Source: Oligoflexus tunisiensis | Lineage (GTDB): Bacteria > Bdellovibrionota_B > Oligoflexia > Oligoflexales > Oligoflexaceae | Reading direction: 5' to 3' | Length of the DNA: 64,000 nucleotides | NCBI RefSeq assembly: GCF_001748245.1 | Contig: NZ_BDFO01000001.1 | Coordinates: forward strand, 7,244,346 to 7,308,345 | Part shown: piece after piece, positions 8,410-17,893 of the stretch | Numbering within the stretch: the first letter of the stretch is position 1 | Layout of the letters: every line of letters begins with the position of its first letter | The notes under the pieces: generated by a model | Database searches by the model: none | Seen by the model: only the letters and a program-made list of their open reading frames with translations | Told to the model about the DNA's origin: nothing | Made by a program: the position numbers and the translations under genes

Positions 8410-11400
8410 TTACAGCGCTGGTGCGTGCTCTTCGATAACAAAGGCCTCGATCACATCGCCTTCGCGAATGTCGGAGTAACCTTCGATACCAATACCGCAC
8501 TCATAACCTTGCACAACTTCTTTGACGTCATCCTTGAAGCGGCGGAGCGAACCGATCCGACCGCTGTAAATGACCACATCGTTACGGACGAGGCGCAAGA
8601 GCGAGTTTCGTGTAACCTTGCCATCCAGAACCGAGGTGCCGGCGATCAGGCCGATTTTCGGAACTTTGATGGTGGCGCGCACTTCGGCGTGGCCGAGGAT
8701 AACCTCTTTCTGCACCGGAGGCAGTTTACCGGCCATGATCGACTTCAGAACATCGACGATGTCGTAGATGATGCTGAAGTACTTGATCAGAACACCCTGC
8801 TTTTCAGCCATATCATCCAGGCCACGTGCGGCCCGTACGTTAAAGCCGATAATCACGGCACCTGACGTTGCGCCCAGGGCCATATCCGATTCGTTGATGC
8901 CACCGACGGCCTTGTGGACGATACGGTTGCGAACGCGATCGGTATTGAGTTTCATGACAGCTTCGGCAATCGCCTCCACCGAGCCCATGGTATCGGCCTT
9001 GATAATGACCGGTACTTCCAGAGCATCAGCAGCCTTGGCCTTCGCCAGCAGCTGATCGAGCGTAGCAGCCGACGAACGGTTCTGCGCTTTGTTCAGCTCC
9101 TGATCGCGGCGCCATGTGGCGACGTCCTTGGCGGTTTTTTCATCTTCCACCACATCGAACTGATCACCGGCCATCGGCACCTCGGAAAGACCGACGATCT
9201 CGATAGGAGTCGAGGGACCGGCTTCCTTCAGGCGCTTGCCTGTATGATCATGCATGGCACGGACGCGACCGAGGGTGGTACCAGCCACCACGAAGTCACC
9301 GACGCGAACCATACCCTTCTGAATCATCATCGTGGCCACAGGACCGCGACCTTTATCCAGGTGGGCTTCCACCACAACCCCTGAGGCCGGAACATCAATC
9401 GGGGCTTTCAGCTCAAGCACTTCGGCCTGGAGCAGAATCGCGTCGAGCAGTTCCTCGATCCCGATGCCCTGCAGAGCCGAAACCTTAACGTACTGCGTCT
9501 CACCGCCCCACTCTTCCGACTGGATGCCTTGATCCGCGAGTTCGCGATAGACGCGATCGAGGTTCTTGTTGGGCTTGTCGATCTTGTTGATGGCAACAAT
9601 GATCGGCACATTCGCAGCACGGGCATGCGAGATGGCTTCAATGGTCTGAGGCATCACGCCGTCATCGGCCGCGACCACCAGAACCACGATATCAGTAACT
9701 TTCGCACCGCGGGAACGCATGGCCGAGAAGGCTTCGTGACCCGGGGTGTCGAGGAATGCGATCTTGCGACCGTCCTTATCCACAGTATAGGCACCAATGT
9801 GCTGGGTAATCCCACCCGCTTCACCGGCCGCAACCTTGGCTTTCCGGATGGCATCGAGGATCGACGTTTTACCGTGGTCGACGTGACCCATGATGGTCAC
9901 AATCGGCGGACGCTCTTCCAATTCTGCCGTGTCCTGAGCCTTCTTCTTATCCGACAGAATGTCCTCGATCGAGACCACGTTGCTCTTCACTTCGAAGTGA
10001 TATTCCGAAGCCAAAAGCGTGGCCGTATCGAAATCCAGGGGCTGGTTCATCGTTGCCATGATGCCTTGCGACATTAGCTTTTTGATCAGCTCCGCGGCTT
10101 TTACCGACAGCTGCTTGGCCAGCTCGGCCACGGTGATTTCGTTGCCCATCTTCACCACACGATACGACGCCCGTGGGGTGGTCAGCTGGGTCTTTTTCAA
10201 GTCCTTACGACGCTTCAGATCCTTGCGACGGCCAGAGGATTGCGGCGTATAGACCAGTTTTTTCTTATCATCGACGGGAGCTTCCGGCAGAACTTCAATG
10301 TCCTCGCCATCTTCATCCAGCGGTTCGGCCTGTTTCAAAAGCGCTCTCAGGTTGAGCTGATCGCGTTTCGGCTTCAGAGCCTTTTTAATAACGTTTTCTT
10401 CCGGTCCTTCGACATTCGCGAAGGAACGTTTCTTATCCTTTTCCTTGGCCTTGGAACCATCATCGCGCCAGGTTTTGGTGCCGATGCCCAGTCCACCGTC
10501 GACCGGCAGATCCAGATCTGGACCTTTGGCGATGGGACCGATGGGACGCCGGTTTTCACCGATACGTGGACCGATGGTAATTCCGCTTCCTCCACCACCA
10601 CCGCCTTCACCACCGCCAATGCGGGGCGCGGGACCACGGCCAACCGGCATAATACGCGCGGTGGAAGCCGAGCGTGGACGCGGTTGTTCCTCCTCGGGAG
10701 GAGGAGCACGACGAACGATCGTCGCTCCACCCGGTCTTGCGGGTGGTGGCGTCGTCGCTTCGCGTCTGACGATTTTCGCCGTTTCGGTGGAAGTCGAACT
10801 CTCTGGGCGCTGCATGGGTCGTCCTTCGCTGACAGGCGCTGAGCTGGGTGCACGCGCCTCTTGACGCACGGGGGGAGGAGTCGGGGCCGGAGGCCGGACG
10901 TCCATCCGCGGGCTTGGGGTTTCTGGCTCCTCGAGTTTGGGAGCCTCCTCTACAGCGGGAGTCACCGGTGCGGCGCTGGCTGCAGGTTGTTCGATTTGTG
11001 GAGCAGTTTGAATAGGTTCTGGCTCGCTTATTTCAGGTTCTGGTTCTGGTTCAACAGCTTCCGGTTCGGCTGGCGCCAACGGAGGAGCGGTTTCCACTTC
11101 AGGAGCAGCAGCAACAGCAGGAGCGACTTCTTCTTCAGGTTCTTCATGAGAGGTGGTTTCAGAGCTTTGAGCCGCCACCTCATGATCGACATCGTCCGAT
11201 GACGCAGCTGCTTCTCTGTCTTCACCAGGACCCTTGCGGCGGCGAATAACAGAAGGGCTTGCTTTAGGAGCCTTGCCAGCTCCCTCACCACTCAACTCGC
11301 GTTTGATACGGACAATCTGGTCTGCAGTCAAAGTGCTCTGGTGGCTGGAGACCTCGATTCCGATATCTTTCAGCTTGTTGACAAGCAACTTACTTTCGAT

Positions 11401-11442
11401 CTTTAGCTCGCGGGCTAATTCGTAGACACGAATTTTGGACAT
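8410..11442 (-). CDS. infB: translation initiation factor IF-2
   Basis: 1010 residues from the ATG at 11442 (MSKIRVYELAREL, the usual IF-2 N-terminus); a start six codons upstream is possible. IF-2 is the GTPase that brings initiator tRNA to the ribosome. An N-terminal IF2_N module (about 1-50) is followed by a very long Pro/Glu/Ala- and Gly-rich linker (about 60-330). A second IF2_N module (about 430-480) and the G domain come next, with GHVDHGKT (G1), DTPGHEAF (G3) and NKID (G4). Domains II-IV end with the fMet-tRNA-binding barrel (VIKADTMGSVEAI, GHAEVRATIKVPKIG). It lies downstream of nusA, and an inverted repeat lies in the gap. Confidence 0.97.
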   Translation of the reverse strand: MSKIRVYELARELKIESKLLVNKLKDIGIEVSSHQSTLTADQIVRIKRELSGEGAGKAPKASPSVIRRRKGPGEDREAAASSDDVDHEVAAQSSETTSHEEPEEEVAPAVAAAPEVETAPPLAPAEPEAVEPEPEPEISEPEPIQTAPQIEQPAASAAPVTPAVEEAPKLEEPETPSPRMDVRPPAPTPPPVRQEARAPSSAPVSEGRPMQRPESSTSTETAKIVRREATTPPPARPGGATIVRRAPPPEEEQPRPRSASTARIMPVGRGPAPRIGGGEGGGGGGSGITIGPRIGENRRPIGPIAKGPDLDLPVDGGLGIGTKTWRDDGSKAKEKDKKRSFANVEGPEENVIKKALKPKRDQLNLRALLKQAEPLDEDGEDIEVLPEAPVDDKKKLVYTPQSSGRRKDLKRRKDLKKTQLTTPRASYRVVKMGNEITVAELAKQLSVKAAELIKKLMSQGIMATMNQPLDFDTATLLASEYHFEVKSNVVSIEDILSDKKKAQDTAELEERPPIVTIMGHVDHGKTSILDAIRKAKVAAGEAGGITQHIGAYTVDKDGRKIAFLDTPGHEAFSAMRSRGAKVTDIVVLVVAADDGVMPQTIEAISHARAANVPIIVAINKIDKPNKNLDRVYRELADQGIQSEEWGGETQYVKVSALQGIGIEELLDAILLQAEVLELKAPIDVPASGVVVEAHLDKGRGPVATMMIQKGMVRVGDFVVAGTTLGRVRAMHDHTGKRLKEAGPSTPIEIVGLSEVPMAGDQFDVVEDEKTAKDVATWRRDQELNKAQNRSSAATLDQLLAKAKAADALEVPVIIKADTMGSVEAIAEAVMKLNTDRVRNRIVHKAVGGINESDMALGATSGAVIIGFNVRAARGLDDMAEKQGVLIKYFSIIYDIVDVLKSIMAGKLPPVQKEVILGHAEVRATIKVPKIGLIAGTSVLDGKVTRNSLLRLVRNDVVIYSGRIGSLRRFKDDVKEVVQGYECGIGIEGYSDIREGDVIEAFVIEEHAPAL

Positions 11443-11497
11443 TCGCTCTGAGTCCCCCAAGGTATCTCATTAGCATTCATTCAGTATTTTGAGTGCA

Positions 11498-11543
11498 AAG
11501 GGAAAGGAAAAAGTGACTTCGTTTTTCGAGCCCTCTTTCCCTT
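11498..11543 (-). promoter_or_regulatory. long inverted repeat between nusA and infB
   Basis: Nine-base arms AAGGGAAAG (11498-11506) and CTTTCCCTT (11535-11543) flank an inner TCG/CGA stem within the 108-base nusA-infB gap. No long T tail follows on the - strand, so a transcript-processing or attenuating structure is as likely as a terminator. Confidence 0.35.
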
Positions 11544-11550
11544 CTTTTCA

Positions 11551-13125
11551 TTATTCGGATTGAAGATAGCGATCAGCCGCCATTTGAATGGTCCGTGCGA
11601 CGCCTATCGACAATCCCGTTTTCTGGGCTACTTCCTCGGCAGAGTCCGCCACAATATCACCTATTGTGACGTAGCCGCCTTCAGCCAATGCATGCGCAGT
11701 TGCTTCACCGACCCCGGACAGTTCCAAAAAGACCTTCACACGCTCGCTAATTTGAGAGTCTTCCGCCTTATTGTCAAGTGTAACGGGGGACGCAGAGGAA
11801 TTTGCCAGGACGTCATCGACTGGCGCATACTTTTTAGGCTCAGCACGAGTTGCTGTCGGCGTACTGCTGGCCACGCGTTTTGCCCGTTCAATCAGCTCCA
11901 GAGCCTGCTCCTGATCCATGTTCAAAAGACGATTCAGAGTACGCGGCGACATCTGAGCCACTTCTGCTGGAGTGGTAAAGCCTTCCTGAAGCAGGAGGTC
12001 TGCCATCATGTCATCCAGGCCTTCAATCCGAACAAGATTCGTTTTGGCACCTGCCATTTTCTCTTCGATGGAGGACTCACTCTTGATGTCGAGGCGCCAG
12101 CCGGTCAGCTGAGCCGCGAGACGCACGTTTTGACCGCGCTTCCCGATAGCCAGTGAGAGCTGGTCATCGCCCACGATCACTTCCATGCTGTGATTGTCTT
12201 CATCGACAATCACCTTGCTCACAACCGCAGGGGCCAGAGCATTACAGACGAGGCGGGCCGGATCGTGATCGTAAGGCACGATGTCGATCTTCTCACCGTT
12301 GATTTCATTTACAACGGCCTGCACACGCGAACCTTTCATACCCACGCAGGCGCCGACCGGGTCGACAGCAGAATCGCGGGAATAAACGGCGATTTTTGAA
12401 CGATAACCAGGATCACGGGCGGCACTTTCAATCGTGACGATACCATCATAGATTTCGGTCACATGCTGACTGAAGAGCGCCACCAGGAATCCAGGATGGG
12501 CGCGTGACATGATGATCTGCGGACCACGGCTCGAACGCTTGACGTCGACCACATAGGCCTGGATCCGGTCTTTCACGCGGAATTTTTCCGTAGGAACCTG
12601 CTCTTTATACGGAATCACAGCTTCGGTGCGACCCAGGTCGACGATGATGTCGTTGCGTTCGAAGCGACGAACATAACCGCTCAGGATTTCACCGACGCGA
12701 TCCTTGAATTCATCAAAAATCTGCGAACGCTCTGCGTCACGCACCTTTTGAACAATAATCTGCTTCGCCGACTGGGCTGCGATACGACCGAATTTGGAGG
12801 TGTCGATCTTGATACCGATGGCGTCGCCCAGGACTGTTTCGGAGTCCAGTTTGCGGGCATCGGTCAGGGCGATTTCCAAACTCTCATTGGCGACATCATC
12901 ATCATCCACAACCGTACGGAACTGGTAGAGTTCGATTTCGTCGGTTTCTTCGTTATAATGAGCTTCAAGGTCGGCCGTCGCCCCCAAAGTCCGGCGTGCG
13001 GCATGAACCACAGCCTGCTGGAGAGCGTCGATGATCACTGCTTTGTCCAGATTTTTGTCGCGGCTGACGCCGGAAATGACTTTGCGGAGCTCGGATTCTA
13101 ATTCTGAACTATCGATTAGAGTCAT
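11551..13125 (-). CDS. nusA: transcription termination/antitermination factor NusA
   Basis: 524 residues. NusA binds RNA polymerase and modulates pausing, termination and antitermination. The order of parts is an N-terminal RNAP-binding domain (1-125), an S1 domain (about 135-200; ILSGYVRRFERNDIIVDLG), and two KH domains (about 230-345; PVGACVGMKGSRVQAVVNE and LAIGKRGQNVRLAAQLTGW). Two C-terminal acidic repeat/HhH segments complete it (about 355-410 and 465-524; LELSGVGEATAHALAEGGYVT). It lies between rimP and infB in the conserved rimP-nusA-infB operon. Confidence 0.97.
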   Translation of the reverse strand: MTLIDSSELESELRKVISGVSRDKNLDKAVIIDALQQAVVHAARRTLGATADLEAHYNEETDEIELYQFRTVVDDDDVANESLEIALTDARKLDSETVLGDAIGIKIDTSKFGRIAAQSAKQIIVQKVRDAERSQIFDEFKDRVGEILSGYVRRFERNDIIVDLGRTEAVIPYKEQVPTEKFRVKDRIQAYVVDVKRSSRGPQIIMSRAHPGFLVALFSQHVTEIYDGIVTIESAARDPGYRSKIAVYSRDSAVDPVGACVGMKGSRVQAVVNEINGEKIDIVPYDHDPARLVCNALAPAVVSKVIVDEDNHSMEVIVGDDQLSLAIGKRGQNVRLAAQLTGWRLDIKSESSIEEKMAGAKTNLVRIEGLDDMMADLLLQEGFTTPAEVAQMSPRTLNRLLNMDQEQALELIERAKRVASSTPTATRAEPKKYAPVDDVLANSSASPVTLDNKAEDSQISERVKVFLELSGVGEATAHALAEGGYVTIGDIVADSAEEVAQKTGLSIGVARTIQMAADRYLQSE

Positions 13126-13201
13126 CGTCGGTCGTTCCTTCTCAAGAAGTTGTCAAAAAAGTTAAAAAAGATCCGTAGTTCCAATATCATGTGAGCGTTT
13201 T

Positions 13202-13657
13202 TCACCACTCGAACACAACATTGGCCTTGCGAATCGCTTGGAATGGAAAGTTCCAGACACCTGCCGGCAACTCTAAGGATACGATATCATCCTGGTCTAT
13301 TCCAAGAAGCTTCCCTGCACCTTCCATTCTGTTCTGCGTTCTTTCTGTCAAACGCACCTTTATTTTTTGGCCGATCACGCGTGAAAAATGTTCGCGCGTG
13401 CGGAGTGGGCGTTCTATACCTGGGGAGCTGATTTCCAGGCGATAGTCGCCAGGAACCAATGCATCAAGGTCATTGGCTTCGATCAAGAGATCGTTCACGC
13501 GAAGACAGTCTTCCATTTTGATGCCTTCAGGCCTGTCAATGTAGACGCGAAGCGTTTCCTCGACTCCATCCCACTCAACTTCGACACATTCATAGCCAAG
13601 AGGGGCAATCTTCGGATTGATAAGTTCGATTATCTTGTCGTATTGCTGGCGATTCAT
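13202..13657 (-). CDS. rimP: ribosome maturation factor RimP
   Basis: 151 residues. RimP (YhbC/DUF150) assists 30S assembly in the cytosol. The pattern LGYECVEVEWDG...LRVYIDRPEGIKMEDCLRVNDLL...YRLEISSPGIERPLRTREHFSRVIGQ is diagnostic. It is the first gene of the rimP-nusA-infB operon, with a sigma70-type promoter about 60-85 bases upstream. Confidence 0.95.
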   Translation of the reverse strand: MNRQQYDKIIELINPKIAPLGYECVEVEWDGVEETLRVYIDRPEGIKMEDCLRVNDLLIEANDLDALVPGDYRLEISSPGIERPLRTREHFSRVIGQKIKVRLTERTQNRMEGAGKLLGIDQDDIVSLELPAGVWNFPFQAIRKANVVFEW

Positions 13658-14052
13658 AGTTCAAACACCACAAATAAAAAAGCCCAGCACGCACCATCAC
13701 AGTGAGCAAGGCATTCATATAAACCATGATTGATTTGGGTCAACATGAGGGCCGATCGCCCGCTGGTACTTGCGAGCTGACGTGCAGAAGCCGTACGCTG
13801 AACCCCCCTTCACTCGCATGGAGTATTTGCCTGGGTTCACGGCGTACAATCTAACGATCGACGTTTAACAGGTCCCCCCGCGAAAGTCAACTCTTTTGAC
13901 CTATTTCTACGCGTCCAAGCCCGCGCAATAAGAGTTGTAAATTGGCCTTTGCGCGGAAAAAGCGGTACCATGCTTTGAATCATCCAGCAGCCGTAATCGC
14001 CATGATAAAAATTCAATAGTTTCATTATATTATATGTTGGAGCCGCCCAGGT
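13658..14052. other. 395-base divergent intergenic region (rimP / winged-helix regulator)
   Basis: It holds the rimP promoter at 13716-13743. A GTCAA-N5-TTGAC dyad lies near 13892-13906 and an AT-rich stretch just upstream of 14053 could serve as a -10 for the + strand gene. I see no RNA gene or conserved short ORF in the rest. Confidence 0.5.
13716..13743 (-). promoter_or_regulatory. sigma70-type promoter of rimP-nusA-infB
   Basis: On the - strand, TTGACC (13743-13738) and TATATG (13721-13716) are separated by 16 bases. The rimP ATG is about 50 bases beyond the expected start of transcription. Confidence 0.55.
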
Positions 14053-15873
14053 TTGGCACCCCATCGCGTTGAACGCCGTCATCTCATCGTCGACAAAAAT
14101 CGCCCCCATCCGATTGAGGACTATCTGCGGCATTGGGATTTTCGCGGCCTGATGCAGTGGGCGGATCAGCAGACGGAACGCTTGAGCACGCGGGAGGAAC
14201 TCCTCGTGTGCTATGTGCGTGAACGCTGCAAGGATCATGATGCCTGGCAGACGAGCATGATGCGGATCAGGCAGCGTGTTTTTAAGGATGAGCAGGAACA
14301 TCTCGCCTTTCGTGCGCTGAATCTGCAAACACTCAAGGATCTCAAACGCGTGGCAGCGGATCTGAAGAAGGCGGCGTTCTTTCCTCATGATCTTCTTTTG
14401 CAGGTGGCCTGGGTCCGGGTGGCAGATCGCCTGGCGGCCCTGCATGCCATGAATGAGGCCTGGGAGCTTTATGCCTGTTTTCCCAGTGCCGGCGCGGCCT
14501 GTGAATGGCAACGCCTGACGGAACTGAAGGCCACCATCGTCAGTTATCTGAATGGAAAACTTGATAACGATACGGTCATCGGCCTTCTGCGCAGCGCCAG
14601 TGTCCACTGGGTAGGAACGCCCCTGGCTGAGGTTTATGGCCTGGCCTTTCATCTCTATATTGCCAGCATATCAGCCCGCTGGTTTGATCAGTTGCGGCTG
14701 CAGCATCAGCTGCGCAAAACCCTGGATGACTTGCCACATGCCGGAAATCAGCCGCAGCTGATGGCGGTCGCGGCCTATCTCATCAATCCGGAGCAGGGCC
14801 TGGGTGCTGCGCTATGGAAGAGTCAGCTGCCTGATACCGCGGCCACCGAACAGCCTCAGTTTGAACATGTCCCCGAACTTTTGTGGCTGACCCACTGCAT
14901 CGAAGGGCTCGAGAACATTCAAAACGCGGATGCGGTGCCATGCGTTCCGGCGTTGAAAGAGGTTCTTTTTCAGCAGGAAAATCTGGGCAATGGCCTGCTT
15001 GCGGCCTGCGCCCGTTCGCGGCTTTTGGGGCTCATGCTGCATCACTATCCCCTGCGGCATGATCCGGAGTTGATGGACTTTTGGTTTCAGGAGCTGCGGC
15101 TTTTGCAAAGCATGCCCTATAACGAGCTGCAAAGTTTTGGTGCCCTGTTGCAGGCGGCGCATCTTTATCGACAGGGGGAATTTCACGAATGTCTCCAGAC
15201 CCTCAGGCGGGCCCGGCGCCTGTCCCAGGACCGCCTGCGGCGACGCATTATCGGTCTCTGGCTGGCGCATGCGCGTGGCCGCATGCCCCGGCATGTGAAC
15301 CCGGAACTGATGGCCTTAAGCCTGCGGCTCCTGCGATATTTTTTCGCGCCGAATCTGAAGAGTCTGGGATCGGGTCTTTACCTTGTCAATGATGTGTACC
15401 GGGTGGACCTCAGCCTTTATCCCGTTTTGAATCGGCTGCTCCAGCAGATTTTACGGCATCCGCACAAGGCTCTGCCGACTCAGGATGTGCAGGATCTCGT
15501 GTGGCATCAGGCTGCTTCGCTGGAAGGATGGAAACAGAAACTGCGCAATGCGGTCTCGCGTTTGCGCTTTCAATTTCGCTTTATGCTGGCGCCTCTTGTG
15601 ATCCAATCACAGGGCATGCTGCGGCTGAATCTGGATGCTCTGAGCTTTGAACCCACACCGGCGAATCTTCAAAATGAACGAAGGCAGGATATTCTGCGGG
15701 CCCTCCAGCATGGACCACGTTCGATGGAAGGTCTGAAGGAAGCCACCCATATTCCGGAAAGCTCCCTGCGCCGCTATCTGCGGGAGCTGACAGCCCAGGG
15801 GCATATCCGAGCGGATGCGAAAAACAATCGGACGCTGTTTATGTCCGTTTCCGCTGCAGGTTCCAAATATTAA
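14053..15873 (+). CDS. large helical protein with two C-terminal winged-helix segments, probable regulator
   Basis: 606 residues, starting at a TTG; no in-frame ATG is close. I do not recognise the family. Residues about 15-410 are Leu/Ala/Gln-rich amphipathic helices, consistent with a TPR-like or other alpha-solenoid sensor region. Residues about 455-535 (LPTQDVQDLVWHQAASLEGWKQKLRNAVSRLR...PLVIQSQGMLRLN) look like an OmpR/BTAD-type winged helix. Residues about 545-595 (RRQDILRALQHGPRSMEGLKEATHIPESSLRRYLRELTAQGHI) look like an ArsR/IclR-type winged helix. A cytoplasmic, signal-dependent transcription regulator is inferred. The last 35 bases overlap the convergent LptF/G gene. Confidence 0.7.
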   Translation: MAPHRVERRHLIVDKNRPHPIEDYLRHWDFRGLMQWADQQTERLSTREELLVCYVRERCKDHDAWQTSMMRIRQRVFKDEQEHLAFRALNLQTLKDLKRVAADLKKAAFFPHDLLLQVAWVRVADRLAALHAMNEAWELYACFPSAGAACEWQRLTELKATIVSYLNGKLDNDTVIGLLRSASVHWVGTPLAEVYGLAFHLYIASISARWFDQLRLQHQLRKTLDDLPHAGNQPQLMAVAAYLINPEQGLGAALWKSQLPDTAATEQPQFEHVPELLWLTHCIEGLENIQNADAVPCVPALKEVLFQQENLGNGLLAACARSRLLGLMLHHYPLRHDPELMDFWFQELRLLQSMPYNELQSFGALLQAAHLYRQGEFHECLQTLRRARRLSQDRLRRRIIGLWLAHARGRMPRHVNPELMALSLRLLRYFFAPNLKSLGSGLYLVNDVYRVDLSLYPVLNRLLQQILRHPHKALPTQDVQDLVWHQAASLEGWKQKLRNAVSRLRFQFRFMLAPLVIQSQGMLRLNLDALSFEPTPANLQNERRQDILRALQHGPRSMEGLKEATHIPESSLRRYLRELTAQGHIRADAKNNRTLFMSVSAAGSKY

Positions 15874-16933
15874 GAACGGAATAGGCCAGCAGAATGAAAT
15901 CAGCCGACCAGGCGGCCGGAATTGGCGGCAATATTCCCCGCTTGGCCAGAGCCCGGGCGGCGTTGAGGAAGAACCAATAGCTCATTCCAATCGCCACGGC
16001 GAGCAGAACGCCGCGCGCAGTTTCCATGGTACGTTCGGAGCGATAACCAAACCTTAGACCGATCAGACACACCACAAAGGGTGCGAAATGAAAGGCCAGC
16101 TTGGTGTGCAGTTCCACCCGATAGGAGAGGATATCGACGCCGGAGGCTGAACCCTTGCGAATGGTGTCAACGAGTTCGGCGGAGGAAAGCTCGTTGGGAT
16201 AGCGCCGTTCTTTTTTAAGTTTGACCGGTTCCACGGGAATGCTGACCGGCATCACGTCCTTGCGCTCGGTATAGGACAGCGTGCCTTTGGGCCAGAAATA
16301 AAGGATTTTCACATCCTCAAGCAGCCAGTCCGTACTTTCCGGACGATAGGTAGCGAGGCGGGCTTCGAGGCTTTTTTTCGGGCGGAAATTATCGCCCGTC
16401 TCGATCACGCGCACCCCGGTCATGACATTGGTGATGGGATCGTAGTCGCGGAAATTGTAAAGAACGTTCTCATCCTTGACCCAGCGGGCCCCTTCAGCGA
16501 TCTGAGTTTCCGAGCCTCTTTCGATCTGCACTTCCTGAATGTAGTGCATCCTCTCCGACCAGCGCGGGAGGATATACTCGCCCAGAAAAATTCCAACGAG
16601 ACACAGCGCGAGTCCACCCAATACGATCGGCATCCCGACCCTTAAAGGTCCCATGCCGGCAGCCCGCATGGCGGTGATTTCGTTCGTGCGGCTCAGGAGC
16701 ACCATGGTGATCACTGATGCGAGCAGTGAAGCGATCGGCAGAGCCTGAATAATCAGGCTCGGCAGAAGGTAGATGTAGTATTTGACGAGCAGCGCCGTTT
16801 CCGGGTTGTAGCGCGGAATGTAGCGCGTGGTCTTATGAATAAAGTCGAAGAGCAGGAATAGAAAAACGACGAGCAGCAAGGTCCCGAATACATACCGAAT
16901 GAAATCCCGCAGCACATAGAAGAATAAAGTCAT
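15839..16933 (-). CDS. LPS-export permease, LptF/LptG family
   Basis: 364 residues, normal for the YjgP/YjgQ family. These paired inner-membrane subunits of the LptB2FGC ABC transporter extract lipopolysaccharide and pass it to the periplasmic bridge. There are N-terminal transmembrane helices (residues about 10-30, 50-75, 97-118), with SLLASVITMVLLSRTNEITAMRAAGMG carrying the conserved coupling-helix region. A periplasmic beta-jellyroll (about 130-265) and three C-terminal helices follow. Whether it is F or G cannot be decided here, and no partner is adjacent. The upstream lipoprotein gene runs in the same direction. Confidence 0.9.
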   Translation of the reverse strand: MTLFFYVLRDFIRYVFGTLLLVVFLFLLFDFIHKTTRYIPRYNPETALLVKYYIYLLPSLIIQALPIASLLASVITMVLLSRTNEITAMRAAGMGPLRVGMPIVLGGLALCLVGIFLGEYILPRWSERMHYIQEVQIERGSETQIAEGARWVKDENVLYNFRDYDPITNVMTGVRVIETGDNFRPKKSLEARLATYRPESTDWLLEDVKILYFWPKGTLSYTERKDVMPVSIPVEPVKLKKERRYPNELSSAELVDTIRKGSASGVDILSYRVELHTKLAFHFAPFVVCLIGLRFGYRSERTMETARGVLLAVAIGMSYWFFLNAARALAKRGILPPIPAAWSADFILLAYSVLNIWNLQRKRT

Positions 16934-16957
16934 GTTCCGCCTTCGCCTGGACCAACC

Positions 16958-17392
16958 CTACTGCGACGACTTTACTCCTGGCCGGACAGCCTTCGCAAGC
17001 AGATATGGGAGGCCTTTTTTCCCGCGCTCCAGGCGGCCCAATATTTTCACGCGATTGACCGTTTCCTCGCCGAGCATGCGATAGGATTCGTCCACTGCCG
17101 TCAGGACCACCAGGATGCGGCCATCCGGATCTGCCATCACCAGATGCGTGCTCGACTCACCCCGTTCCAGAATATCACCTTCGAGGATCACATCCTTCCC
17201 AAAGAGATCGCCGGTATCAAAATGGAGCTGTTTGGTCGTCACCTGAAAGGGTTCACCAAACACCGTGCCACCCGTCCACGCGAAGCTCGTCACATCGATT
17301 TCATCCTTGAGAACCTGAATTTTTTGACAGGAAATATTGGAGAGCGCGAGGAGCAGAAAGATCGGAACCAGACCTGGCTTGCGAAAGGACAT
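16958..17392 (-). CDS. small probable lipoprotein of unknown function
   Basis: 144 residues. The N-terminus has a basic start and a hydrophobic core ending in LSNISC at about residue 22, which could be a lipobox, although Asn at -3 is unusual. The rest has beta-rich segments (TGGTVFGEPFQVTTKQLHFDTGDLFGKDVILEGDI...HLVMADPDGRILVVLTAVDES) that suggest an OB-like or bacterial nucleic-acid-binding-like fold, as in periplasmic BOF proteins. Family not recognised. It lies just upstream of the LptF/G gene in the same direction, so an envelope role is plausible. Confidence 0.6.
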   Translation of the reverse strand: MSFRKPGLVPIFLLLALSNISCQKIQVLKDEIDVTSFAWTGGTVFGEPFQVTTKQLHFDTGDLFGKDVILEGDILERGESSTHLVMADPDGRILVVLTAVDESYRMLGEETVNRVKILGRLERGKKGLPYLLAKAVRPGVKSSQ

Positions 17393-17455
17393 AGGCTACC
17401 TCCCAGTACGTATGGCATATTTTACCATAGCCAGGGCCGCTGGGGCGAGGGGGCG

Positions 17456-17482
17456 AAAAAAAACCCGCCGGTTGGGGCGGGT
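17456..17482 (-). terminator. terminator of the ribosomal-protein operon
   Basis: Arms ACCCGCC (17463-17469) and GGCGGGT (17476-17482) with a 6-base loop are followed on the - strand by eight T. It lies a few bases after the rplQ stop. Confidence 0.9.
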
Positions 17483-17489
17483 CTTTGGC

Positions 17490-17876
17490 TTATTTGGCTT
17501 CCGCAGCTTTCGCCTTGGGTTCGAAGTCCACGAACTCAATCATGGCCATCTGAGCGCCATCACCGACGCGGAGACCGCGCTTCAGGATCCGAACATAACC
17601 GCCCTGGCGGTCTTTAAAACGGGCAGCAAGGTCACCAAAGACTTTGGCAACAGCATCTTTTTCGAAGAGGTAGGCACCGGCCTGACGGCGGTGGTGCAGA
17701 CTGCCCTTCTTACCCAAAGTCACCATTTTCTCAACAACGCTGCGCAGTTCTTTGGCTTTTGGCAAAGTCGTTGTAATACGCTCATGAGTGATCAACGACG
17801 TGGCCAAGTTCCGCAAAAGAGCTTTACGGTGAGCTGAATCGCGACCGAGTTTCCGATAGCCGTGCTTGTGTCTCAT
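17490..17876 (-). CDS. rplQ: 50S ribosomal protein L17
   Basis: 128 residues. It is a component of the large subunit near the exit tunnel. MRHKHGYRKLGRDSAHRKALLRNLATSLITHERI is the standard N-terminus. Last gene of the alpha operon, 17 bases after rpoA and directly followed by a strong terminator. Confidence 0.97.
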   Translation of the reverse strand: MRHKHGYRKLGRDSAHRKALLRNLATSLITHERITTTLPKAKELRSVVEKMVTLGKKGSLHHRRQAGAYLFEKDAVAKVFGDLAARFKDRQGGYVRILKRGLRVGDGAQMAMIEFVDFEPKAKAAEAK

Positions 17877-17893
17877 AACTAGCCTCTTAACCT

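Noticed and set aside
13837..14652. 271-codon open frame on the - strand
   Set aside because: It overlaps the start of the winged-helix regulator; the + strand frame of 606 residues has ordered helices and winged-helix patterns and is preferred.
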